Positions 56,918 through 64,000 of a stretch of DNA of 64,000 bases are shown here, in pieces. A program made the translations under genes and the position numbers. The notes under the pieces are model-generated. The model worked only from the letters and a program-made list of their open reading frames with translations, did not search any database and had not been told where the DNA came from. Source of the stretch: Asticcacaulis currens (GTDB taxonomy: Bacteria > Pseudomonadota > Alphaproteobacteria > Caulobacterales > Caulobacteraceae); contig NZ_JAQQKW010000004.1 of the NCBI RefSeq assembly GCF_028550395.1, positions 352,760 through 416,759 of the forward strand. The letters are read 5' to 3'. The first letter of the stretch is position 1; each line of letters opens with the position of its first letter.

Positions 56918-59900
56918 TCAGCGCTCCAGACTGACGCCCATCAGACCCATAACCACCTCATTGGCGACGGCGCGGACGGTGAGGCTTTGCAGCGTCTTGT
57001 TCGCATCAAGGTCGAGGCTCAAAACGCTGGCCGCGCCACCCTCTATGCTCTCGCGGTCGGCACGCCCCTTCCAGTCGGGTCCCGGTGTGCGCACCTTGCC
57101 CGTCTTAAGGTCCACGCGCACCGGCACTTCGCCGCACAGGCGGAACTGATAGTCGTCGATGAAGTAGTCGCGCTCAATCGGCCACCAGTTTTCCGGATTA
57201 CGCAGGATGAGCACGGTCTTGGTGCCGTCTGTATAGGTGACGATCACCTCGCCATTGGTCAGGCGGCTTTGCATGTGGTTGGTCGATCCCGCCATCAGCA
57301 GGAAGGCACGTTTCGCTTGTCCGCTTAAAGGCACGCTCACCTCGTCCGGATAATTGTCCCACAGGGAGGCGAAGGCGATATTGTTGCCCTCGGCGGGCGT
57401 GCGGAAGCGCAAGCCCTTGGTGGTCGTGATCTCGCCCCCCGCCTGACGCAAGGCCGCGTCGTCAATCGTCGCCGTGGCGTTGACGTGCCCGGCCCACGCG
57501 CCAATCCCCTGCGCCGGCATGGCCAGCGACACGAAGGGCGAGCGCGGCGAGCGATACTTGCCCGGCTGGAAGAGGTTGGTCACCTTGTCATTAAAGGCAG
57601 CGCTGAGGTCGATGGCTTCGGTGCGCAGGGTCTGGGGGGATGTGGCCCAGGCTGGGGCGGTCACGGGGCAGGCGGGCAGAACGGGGGTCGCGCTCTTGGG
57701 GGCCAGCCACGTAAACTGGCCCTGATACATGGCCGTAAAGGCCGGATCGGCTTCCGGCACCTTGTCGGCCCGTGCCGGGTCGATGGCCTGACCGGCCCAG
57801 ACGATGCGTACCTCGGTGCGGCCCGTCAGCGGCGTTTCAAGGCGCAGCCTGGGCGCGCCTATGCCTTCAGGGGCGTCCCATCGCACCGCCCGGCCATTGA
57901 CGGTCAGGCGCGCCACGCGGTCACGCCGCACGGGCAGGTCGAACAAGGCTTTACTAAAGCGCCGGTCCGAAGGGGTGACGGTCCAGATATCGGTCTGACC
58001 GGCGCGCCGATAGGCAAAGCTCAGATTCGGATGGACAAGTCGCGCCCGGTCCCATTCCGGCGGCAGACCGGGGCTGAGCGTCAGGGTGCGGCTGAGCGCA
58101 TCCGGGCGCACGCCGAACAGGCCCTCCACCACGGTACGCGCCATGACGCCCGTGCCGTCGGCAAAGTCGCGTTGCGACTCCCGGCGATAGACGTCGAGAT
58201 AGTTGAGGCTGCCGACATTGCCGGGCGCTATGCCCATAAAAAAGCTGGCCAGCAGGCTGCCGCGCGTAATGTCATAGGCGCTGTCCGGCCGCCCGGCCTG
58301 CCACAGGGCCAGCGCCGTGTGCAGGTTTTCGCCCATCACCACATTATTGATCGACCAGCTATAGGGCATCCAGTCCGACGAGGGCAGCATACGGTAGGGT
58401 CGGTCATTCGGCACGCCTTCGCCAGTCACGGGCAGCGGCCGCAGACGGCGTTCCAGATCGGCCGCCATGCGCGCCGCCTGAAGCGCATCGGGTGCGCCGG
58501 AGTCTATGCTGTGATAGAAGCTCCACAGGCCGTAGCTGGGGTGCAGCATTTGCTTGCCCAGATAGTCGCGGAATTCCCCATAGGCCCCGCGATCTTCCAT
58601 CCATAGCCAGGTCTGCATCCCCCGCTCGATCAGAGCGGCCTCGGTCTGATACGGCGTCGGGTCCTTGCCGATCAGGGCGGCGAGGCGCGCCATCATGCGG
58701 TTGTGATAGAGATTATAGGCCGTCGTATAGGCCACGCCGCCGCCGGAATACTGCATATCGTCCGAGGCCCAGATGGCGGCATAGGCCTCATAGAGGGGCA
58801 GCTTGTCCGGGCCGTATTCGCGGCGGAACAGACGCTTTTCCCACGCCATATGCCGCTCGATCACCGGCCACACGCGTCTGGCGTATTCGAGATCACCCGT
58901 CCACAACAGATGACGGAACATCGCGTCAAAGAAGCCGATATTCATGTCGTAGTGGGTGTTGGACAGGTCACCATTGGTGTGCAGCCCGTCCGGATTGCGC
59001 GCCAGATTGGTCTTCTCTTCGGGCGGGGCGACGAAATCGGGAATGGGTCTGGTGTTCTGTTTGCGCGTCCACACGCTGAAATTTTGCCGTGCGCGGTCGT
59101 GCCAGCCCAGCGCATCCAGCGCATAGGGCCCGCGCCAGCCCAGAAGCCGCGCCCGCCACGCAATAGCCCCGTGCATGATGCCGCCGCCGTCGCGCTCATC
59201 CCACTGACCGTCAGACGCAATGTTCAGCGCCCCAATAGCCGCATCGAGATAGGGGTCGGGGGTTTCGGTACGCACGCGATTGCGTATCTGAGCAAAATGG
59301 CGGCGGGCGTCTTCAAAACGCGCCGCCAGTTCGGAGGCCGCATAGGCGGGGGAGGTCGAAAGGGTTTCGGACCGTGCGCCTGAATTGCCCGCCGTCACAT
59401 CGCGATAGGTGCCAAGTTCCTCGGCCGCGCCGCGCCGCGTCACCTGTATCGCCAGATAGATCGGACTGGTCCCCAGCGCTACATGGCCGGTGACCACCTG
59501 TATAGGCGCGCTGTCGTCAGAGGCCAGAAGCTGTGCCGCATCGCCCCATTTTGTGGCATCGGACAGCTTCAGTGCGGCGGGGACGGATACCGTGCCGGTC
59601 AGGCCCGCCGTGCGGCTGTCGGCATGAAAGACCTGAGTGTCGGTGTCATAGCGCGTGCCGTCGGCATAGTCGGGCTTGAACTGGAAATACTGGCTGATCG
59701 GCACTTTTTCGGTGCCGATATCGCCGTCGCGATTGCCGCGCTGCCCGTTACCGGCCCCATAGCCAAAGACCAGCTCCGTGCCCCTGGGCAGGGCGGTTCC
59801 GCTGGCGCGCAGCAACAGGCCTTCGCTGGCGTGGTCGGCAATGACTTCGATGACAAGGCGGCCTGTCGCACCGATCAGCGGATCGCGGATTGTGTAGAGC

Positions 59901-60286
59901 ATCTCACCGGGGCGATAGCGGCTCTCGGTGCTTTGCGCGTCATTAATCCACTTGATGCCTGCGGCGGTCCGCAGCCCCAGCCGCAGATTGCCGCCGCGTC
60001 CGGGCAGGTAGAGCGAAAATTCCGGCTTGTCGCCAGCATCGACACGAAAGGCCGTATGCCCCCCATAGAGCGCACGATTGAAATATTCGGTGCCATTACG
60101 GATGACGAAATCGCCCTTGTCCGGCCGGTAACGCAGCGGTGCCGAAATCTGACCATCGAGATTGGGCCGCAGGCCGCCTGTGGCCGCCGGGGCCTGAGCC
60201 TGGACCTGAGAAAAGGGCAGGGCGGCGGTCAGAGCCGAAGAGAAAAGCAGCAGGCAGGCGAGGGCGGAGGGACGCAGGCGGGGCAT
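56918..60286 (-). CDS. DUF4450-like secreted glycan-degradation protein
   Basis: A 1122-aa exported protein (signal LACLLLFSSALTAALPFSQV, cleavage near AQA). After the signal the phrases PLRYRPDKGDFVIRNGTEYF, NRALYGGHTAFRVDAGDKPEF and SLYLPGRGGNLRLGL resemble the DUF4450 N-terminal beta-sandwich domain. The middle (residues about 360-800) is an (alpha/alpha)6-type barrel with THYDMNIGFFDAMFRHLLW. The C-terminal ~250 residues form further beta domains. The family occurs in polysaccharide utilisation loci, and I know of no settled activity for it. The ATG at 60286 has AGGAG six bases upstream. A terminator-like hairpin lies in its leader. Confidence 0.7.
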   Translation of the reverse strand: MPRLRPSALACLLLFSSALTAALPFSQVQAQAPAATGGLRPNLDGQISAPLRYRPDKGDFVIRNGTEYFNRALYGGHTAFRVDAGDKPEFSLYLPGRGGNLRLGLRTAAGIKWINDAQSTESRYRPGEMLYTIRDPLIGATGRLVIEVIADHASEGLLLRASGTALPRGTELVFGYGAGNGQRGNRDGDIGTEKVPISQYFQFKPDYADGTRYDTDTQVFHADSRTAGLTGTVSVPAALKLSDATKWGDAAQLLASDDSAPIQVVTGHVALGTSPIYLAIQVTRRGAAEELGTYRDVTAGNSGARSETLSTSPAYAASELAARFEDARRHFAQIRNRVRTETPDPYLDAAIGALNIASDGQWDERDGGGIMHGAIAWRARLLGWRGPYALDALGWHDRARQNFSVWTRKQNTRPIPDFVAPPEEKTNLARNPDGLHTNGDLSNTHYDMNIGFFDAMFRHLLWTGDLEYARRVWPVIERHMAWEKRLFRREYGPDKLPLYEAYAAIWASDDMQYSGGGVAYTTAYNLYHNRMMARLAALIGKDPTPYQTEAALIERGMQTWLWMEDRGAYGEFRDYLGKQMLHPSYGLWSFYHSIDSGAPDALQAARMAADLERRLRPLPVTGEGVPNDRPYRMLPSSDWMPYSWSINNVVMGENLHTALALWQAGRPDSAYDITRGSLLASFFMGIAPGNVGSLNYLDVYRRESQRDFADGTGVMARTVVEGLFGVRPDALSRTLTLSPGLPPEWDRARLVHPNLSFAYRRAGQTDIWTVTPSDRRFSKALFDLPVRRDRVARLTVNGRAVRWDAPEGIGAPRLRLETPLTGRTEVRIVWAGQAIDPARADKVPEADPAFTAMYQGQFTWLAPKSATPVLPACPVTAPAWATSPQTLRTEAIDLSAAFNDKVTNLFQPGKYRSPRSPFVSLAMPAQGIGAWAGHVNATATIDDAALRQAGGEITTTKGLRFRTPAEGNNIAFASLWDNYPDEVSVPLSGQAKRAFLLMAGSTNHMQSRLTNGEVIVTYTDGTKTVLILRNPENWWPIERDYFIDDYQFRLCGEVPVRVDLKTGKVRTPGPDWKGRADRESIEGGAASVLSLDLDANKTLQSLTVRAVANEVVMGLMGVSLER

Positions 60287-60405
60287 AGGAACTCCTGAGG
60301 GCATTTTCCGGTTTTATTTTTATAGGATTGCATTTTAAATATAGAGACGAAGGCGCGGTCTCAAGCCTCATTCCTCCCCGTCCGGTATAAACCGTTTCAC
60401 AGATC

Positions 60406-60437
60406 AAAAAAAGAGCCCCGCCTTTTCAGGCGAGGCT
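60406..60437 (-). terminator. Terminator-like hairpin in the DUF4450 leader
   Basis: Arms AGCCCCGCC (60414-60422) and GGCGAGGCT (60429-60437) pair with one mismatch around a TTTTCA loop. On the minus strand a U-run follows (A-run at 60406-60412). It lies 120 bases upstream of the DUF4450 start in the same direction, with no gene before it. Confidence 0.65.
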
Positions 60438-61075
60438 GGAAAAGTATGTGCTCCGCATCAGGGAGTGGGCGACCGGAACACGGTTCTGACCCAAAAGACG
60501 TCTGCAGAACGTCTTAGGGACGGAAAGAAACTCTCATATCGGGATGATATTATACATATAGACACGTGACAAGCCGGATAGGCGTTAAAAAACCGCTCGG
60601 TGTGTCCCGTCAAACGGCGCGGGCTAAACGGCAGGGATTTACGTGCAAAGGATTTAGGTCTTACCAAATGGCGAGGGCATCGCTGCGTGCGCAGACGTGC
60701 AGAACTGAAGCCCTGAAAAATAGCGGTGACCGGTCGTTATAAATAAAACATCTTTAAAACAGACATTTAATTCTGTGACGGGCGCTCTCCAGACCTGTTG
60801 CCAAACCGCCAAAATTGGTTTACCTATCTATCAATTGAAGGCCAAATTGGTCAACGCTTCGCTTCAGCTTGCGGAAAGGTCAGGCCAATAGGTGGGTAAG
60901 GCGAAGGGGTGTGCGATCCTGCGTCGCCCGTCTGAGGCGCGTTTGACAGAGGTTCGTCCGCCGGTGCGGACATAACGGCATTGGGTTGCTTTAGTGGCAT
61001 TTCGCAGCCCGATAACTGAGTAGGCGTAACGGCGGGGCTCCTCCCTTCGGTCTCGTCGCACTCATCCTGACTGTG

Positions 61076-61107
61076 CGGGCCGGCAGATCTTGCTGGCCCG
61101 TCTTTTT
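61076..61107 (+). terminator. Terminator-like hairpin in the GH92 leader
   Basis: Arms CGGGCCGGCA (61076-61085) and TGCTGGCCCG (61091-61100) pair over ten bases with one G-U pair, followed by TCTTTTT. It lies 39 bases upstream of the chosen GH92 start, with no plus-strand gene before it, so it is either an attenuator or the end of a small RNA. Confidence 0.7.
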
Positions 61108-61146
61108 CGTCAGGTAAAACAAGAAATGACAATGGGTGAGGCGGTG

Positions 61147-63699
61147 ATGAGGCGATCCATAGGCGCGAGTTTGCTGATATGTGCCTATATCTGCGGCCCG
61201 ACGGGGGCGATCGCCGAGCCTGCGCGCTTCACCTTGCCCGATCTGCGCATTGGCCTTGGCAATGATAATGAGGGCGACACGATTCCGGGCCCGGCCCGCC
61301 CGAATGGCTCGATCCATCCCTCGCCGGAAACGCTCAATCCCAACAATTCCGGCTATAATCCGGCTGAAAAGATCACCGGCTTTGGACAGTTACACACCCA
61401 AGGCTCAGGCGGCGTGACGACCTACGGGACGTTTTTGCTGTCACCGCAGGTGGGGGCGCCTCTTTTCAATGAGCCTGACCATCTGTCGGATAAGGCCAAT
61501 GTTGAGATGGCGGCGGATTATTACGCGGTTGATCTGGCGCGATACAAAACGCGCGTAGAAATCACCCCCGCCCACTATTCGGCCCTTTATCGTGTGACCT
61601 ATCCGCAAACTGAAGAGGCGCAGCTTGTCATCGATGTGACGCGCAAGGTCGGCGGGCTGGTCGCCTCCGAAGCCGCAGAGGTGACCTATGATTCAAAAAC
61701 CGGCAAGATCGTCGGTCATGTGAAGGCCAAGGGGTACTGGAATCCGGCCCTGATCGACATCTGGTTCGTCGCAAAAGTCAGTCAGACGCCTACGCGCTGG
61801 GGCATTTTCGATAATGCGACGGCGAAACCGGGCGCGAACGAAGGCCAGACGGGCCGGGATGAACGCCTGGGTGCGTGGCTGACTTTCAACGGCGACCCGT
61901 CAAAACCTGTGCTGGTTAAGCTCGCCGTCTCCTTCACGAGCGCCGAGACCGCTGAGGCACTTCTTGATCGGGAGATCCCCGGATGGGACTTCGACGCTGT
62001 GCGCCAGCAAACGCAAGCCGCGTGGAATGCGCAACTGTCCAAGATCGAAGTCTCAGGCCTGTCCGAGGCGCAGACACGACGCTTTTACACCGCGCTTTAT
62101 CACGCCTCCATTCAGCCGCGCGACCGATCTCTGGATCAGCCCAAGGCCGAGCTCAATCGGCCCAACTGGGACGATCACTATACGCTGTGGGACACCTATC
62201 GCACCCTGTTCCCGCTGATGTCTCTGATTTCGCCAAAGGCGTACACCGCCAACCTCAACAGCCTGATCCATACGTTTGACAAGTTCGGGGCGGCGGATAC
62301 GGCCATTATCGGCGGCCAGAATTACCATGTGGGCCAGGGCGGCGATGAAGTGGATAATGTGCTGGGTGAGGCGCTGATCCGCGGCGCAGACGGCGTAGAC
62401 TGGTCGCAGGCCTGGCGCGTCACGCATTTCAATGCCTTTGAGCGCCGCCGTCCGCGCTATCTCACCGACGGTTATTTTGGTGTGGGCGATCTCAGCCCCG
62501 AACCGAACAATCAGCGCGCCAAATCCGGCTCATCGACCCTGGGCTTTGCGCTGAACGACTACTATGCGGCGCAGATGGCGCAAAAGACCGGCCACACGGA
62601 GGAAGCACAGACGCTCCTCAAGCGATCGGCCAACTGGAAAAAAATCTGGAACCCGGCCACGCAAAGCGACGGTTTCAGTGGCTTCCTGATGCCGCGCTAT
62701 CCGGACGGGACGTTTCAGGATATCGACCCTAAACTCGGTTGGGACGGCAAGGTCCACAACAATGTCGGCTATTACGAAGGCACGGCGTGGATCTATTCTT
62801 ACGGCGTACTCCATGATCTCGACGGCCTGATCGAGGCTATGGGCGGGCGTGTGCGCTTTAATGAACGCCTCGAATATGCCCTGAGCAGGCATCTGATCGA
62901 CATCACCAATGAACCGTCCTTTTCGACGCCGTGGCTGTTCCACGCCATCGGGCGCGCGGATCAGTCGTCCTACTGGGCGCGCGATACGTTCAAATACTTC
63001 ACGGATACGGCCTATCCCGGTGATGAAGATGCTGGCGCCATGAGTTCCAACTACGTCTTTAACCGGCTGGGCTTGTTTCCAAAGCTGACGACCGACCGCT
63101 ACTATCTGCACGGGCCGCGTCATGCGCGCAGCGTCCTGCATCTTGAGAATGGCAAGACCTTCGAGATCACTGCCACAAATGCCGGGGCGGACCGCCCTTA
63201 TATCGCCGCGGTGACGCTGAACGGTCAGCCGCTTGAGACGCCCTATGTGACTCAGGCGCAAATCCGGGGCGGCGGGCAACTCGCCTTCACCATGAGCGAT
63301 ACACCGGGGCAGTGGGTCTATGACGGGGCGGTCGCGGTGCTCAAGGCTTCGGTGCCAGCGCTTGTGGATGGCAAGACCTCGACGACCTGGACCGCGGTGC
63401 CGGGAGACAGCGCGACGTTTGAGCGATCCGAACCGGTCTGCCTGAAGGCCTATAGCGTCAGCGTTGGCGCAGAGGGGCCGATGCCTTCGGCGTGGCGACT
63501 GGAGGGCTGGGATGGCAAACGCTGGCGCGAACTGGACCGTCGCAAGGGGGAAGTCTTTGGTCGCCCCCACATGACGCGTGTGTTTAACATCAAAACCGCG
63601 GCCTATGCCCGCTACCGGCTGCACATGGCCGGAAAGGCGAAGACGCAGGTGGCCGAGCTCGAGTTCATTGCGGGTCCGGCTAGAACCTGCATTCAGTAA
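61147..63699 (+). CDS. GH92 family alpha-mannosidase, second copy
   Basis: An 850-aa secreted enzyme with signal MRRSIGASLLICAYICGPTG ending at AIA. GH92 features are present: GNDNEGDTIPGPARPNGSIH near the N-terminus, HYTLWDTYRTLFPLMSL, GGDEVDNVLGEALIRGA and GDEDAGAMSSNYVFNRLGLF. It differs from the first GH92 in having a C-terminal extension of ~110 residues with WRLEGWDGKRWRELDRRKGE, a discoidin (F5/8-type) carbohydrate-binding pattern. The start at 61147 is chosen for the signal peptide and an upstream GTGAGG; ATGs at 61126 and 61132 are alternatives. A GH2 gene follows after 44 bases. Confidence 0.9.
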   Translation: MRRSIGASLLICAYICGPTGAIAEPARFTLPDLRIGLGNDNEGDTIPGPARPNGSIHPSPETLNPNNSGYNPAEKITGFGQLHTQGSGGVTTYGTFLLSPQVGAPLFNEPDHLSDKANVEMAADYYAVDLARYKTRVEITPAHYSALYRVTYPQTEEAQLVIDVTRKVGGLVASEAAEVTYDSKTGKIVGHVKAKGYWNPALIDIWFVAKVSQTPTRWGIFDNATAKPGANEGQTGRDERLGAWLTFNGDPSKPVLVKLAVSFTSAETAEALLDREIPGWDFDAVRQQTQAAWNAQLSKIEVSGLSEAQTRRFYTALYHASIQPRDRSLDQPKAELNRPNWDDHYTLWDTYRTLFPLMSLISPKAYTANLNSLIHTFDKFGAADTAIIGGQNYHVGQGGDEVDNVLGEALIRGADGVDWSQAWRVTHFNAFERRRPRYLTDGYFGVGDLSPEPNNQRAKSGSSTLGFALNDYYAAQMAQKTGHTEEAQTLLKRSANWKKIWNPATQSDGFSGFLMPRYPDGTFQDIDPKLGWDGKVHNNVGYYEGTAWIYSYGVLHDLDGLIEAMGGRVRFNERLEYALSRHLIDITNEPSFSTPWLFHAIGRADQSSYWARDTFKYFTDTAYPGDEDAGAMSSNYVFNRLGLFPKLTTDRYYLHGPRHARSVLHLENGKTFEITATNAGADRPYIAAVTLNGQPLETPYVTQAQIRGGGQLAFTMSDTPGQWVYDGAVAVLKASVPALVDGKTSTTWTAVPGDSATFERSEPVCLKAYSVSVGAEGPMPSAWRLEGWDGKRWRELDRRKGEVFGRPHMTRVFNIKTAAYARYRLHMAGKAKTQVAELEFIAGPARTCIQ

Positions 63700-63743
63700 T
63701 CGGCTTTCACGCGTCTTACGGCGTCTCAACCACGGGAAACACC

Positions 63744-64000
63744 ATGTCTTATCGTCCATACGCGCTGGCCTCGGTTCTCACCGGGCTGGCGATGCTTGCG
63801 CCTGTGCTATCGTTTGCACAAACGCCGCCAGCGCAGGGGACAGCCGAATGGGAACAGCCTGAGGTGGTGGCGGTGAACCGCGAACCGATGAAGGCGACCT
63901 TCTTCAATTTCGAGAGCCGCGATCTGGCGCTGAAGGGCGACACATCGGCGTCAAAGCGCTTCCTGTCGCTGGACGGCACCTGGGATTTCAAATTCTCCAA
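63744..64000 (+). CDS. GH2 beta-galactosidase, N-terminal part
   Basis: The window ends inside this gene, so 85 codons are visible. A signal peptide (LASVLTGLAMLAPVLSFAQ) is followed by WEQPEVVAVNREPMKATFFN and FLSLDGTWDFKF, the N-terminal signature of LacZ-type GH2 beta-galactosidases. GGGAAA lies upstream of the ATG. It follows the GH92 gene by 44 bases in the same direction and is probably co-transcribed, which suggests a galactose- and mannose-containing glycan as target (inference). Confidence 0.82.
   Translation, partial: MSYRPYALASVLTGLAMLAPVLSFAQTPPAQGTAEWEQPEVVAVNREPMKATFFNFESRDLALKGDTSASKRFLSLDGTWDFKFS

Larger units (their letters stand above)
60287..61146. promoter_or_regulatory. 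Divergent control region of DUF4450 and GH92 genes
   Basis: This 860-base region has no convincing gene. It holds a minus-strand terminator-like hairpin (60406-60437), a palindrome AAGACGT/ACGTCTT (60495-60515), an A+T-rich stretch around 60735-60775, two operator-like palindromes CCAAAATTGG (60809-60818) and CCAAATTGG (60842-60850) spaced about three helical turns, and a plus-strand terminator-like hairpin (61076-61107). The two hairpins face outward, one ahead of each gene. Confidence 0.5.

Noticed and set aside
56789..57328. 179-codon plus-strand frame beside the DUF4450-like gene
   Set aside because: Most of it is antisense to that gene and the remainder lies in the upstream region of the TonB receptor; no supporting feature.
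57485..58606. 373-codon plus-strand frame
   Set aside because: Antisense to the DUF4450-like gene; no signal, domain or ribosome site.
60851..61132. 93-codon minus-strand frame in the GH92 upstream region
   Set aside because: It runs through the terminator-like hairpin and operator palindromes, has low-complexity proline/serine composition and no ribosome site.

Overview
The window reads as an alphaproteobacterial secondary replicon (chromid or megaplasmid), most likely from Asticcacaulis or a close Caulobacteraceae relative. The grounds are the high-GC coding style, TonB-dependent receptors beside glycan-degradation genes, and an inositol transporter and catabolic set laid out like those of Caulobacter. 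A partition/replication module (parA-parB plus an RPA-type initiator and an iteron array) sits near the left end. The genus is inferred from gene content, not from a database match.

Left part (1-6.1 kb): the 3' end of a DUF3667 membrane protein, then a leftward group with D-glycerate 3-kinase, a GhrB-like 2-hydroxyacid dehydrogenase, a zinc-independent MDR oxidoreductase, a LysR regulator and a chemoreceptor. Replication region (6.1-12.3 kb): an AT-rich parA upstream region with a DnaA box, parA, parB, the replication initiator, and downstream of it an array of five direct iterons plus one inverted copy. Palindromic repeat units are scattered through the gaps. A secreted GH43-like enzyme lies just after the origin.

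Inositol region (12.3-27.5 kb): iolB-iolE-iolD-iolC (iolC fused to a DUF2090 aldolase domain), an RpiR-type regulator divergent from an inositol dehydrogenase, the ABC transporter ibpA-iatA-iatP with a GH92 alpha-mannosidase gene as last member of its operon, and iolA. Five copies of a GGAA-N6-TTYC palindrome lie exactly at the promoter regions of these units and define a local regulon.

Respiration region (27.6-34.8 kb): cyoABCD (cytochrome bo3 quinol oxidase), a small membrane protein, a SURF1 assembly factor and an unknown 381-aa protein. An M16 protease follows.

Glycan region (37.8-64 kb): a pectin/oligogalacturonide locus (kduI, oligogalacturonate lyase, GH105-DUF4861 fusion, TonB receptor, PL10 pectate lyase, and a divergent six-hairpin glycosidase-like protein), a VOC protein, a candidate orphan small RNA, then a GH2 enzyme, a second TonB receptor, a DUF4450 protein, a second GH92 and the start of another GH2. 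Outer-membrane uptake, periplasmic depolymerisation and cytoplasmic processing are thus co-located. The points most worth following up are the iteron origin, the IolR regulon with its embedded mannosidase, the orphan terminator/RNA at 50.5-50.7 kb, and terminator-like leaders ahead of two divergent glycan genes.
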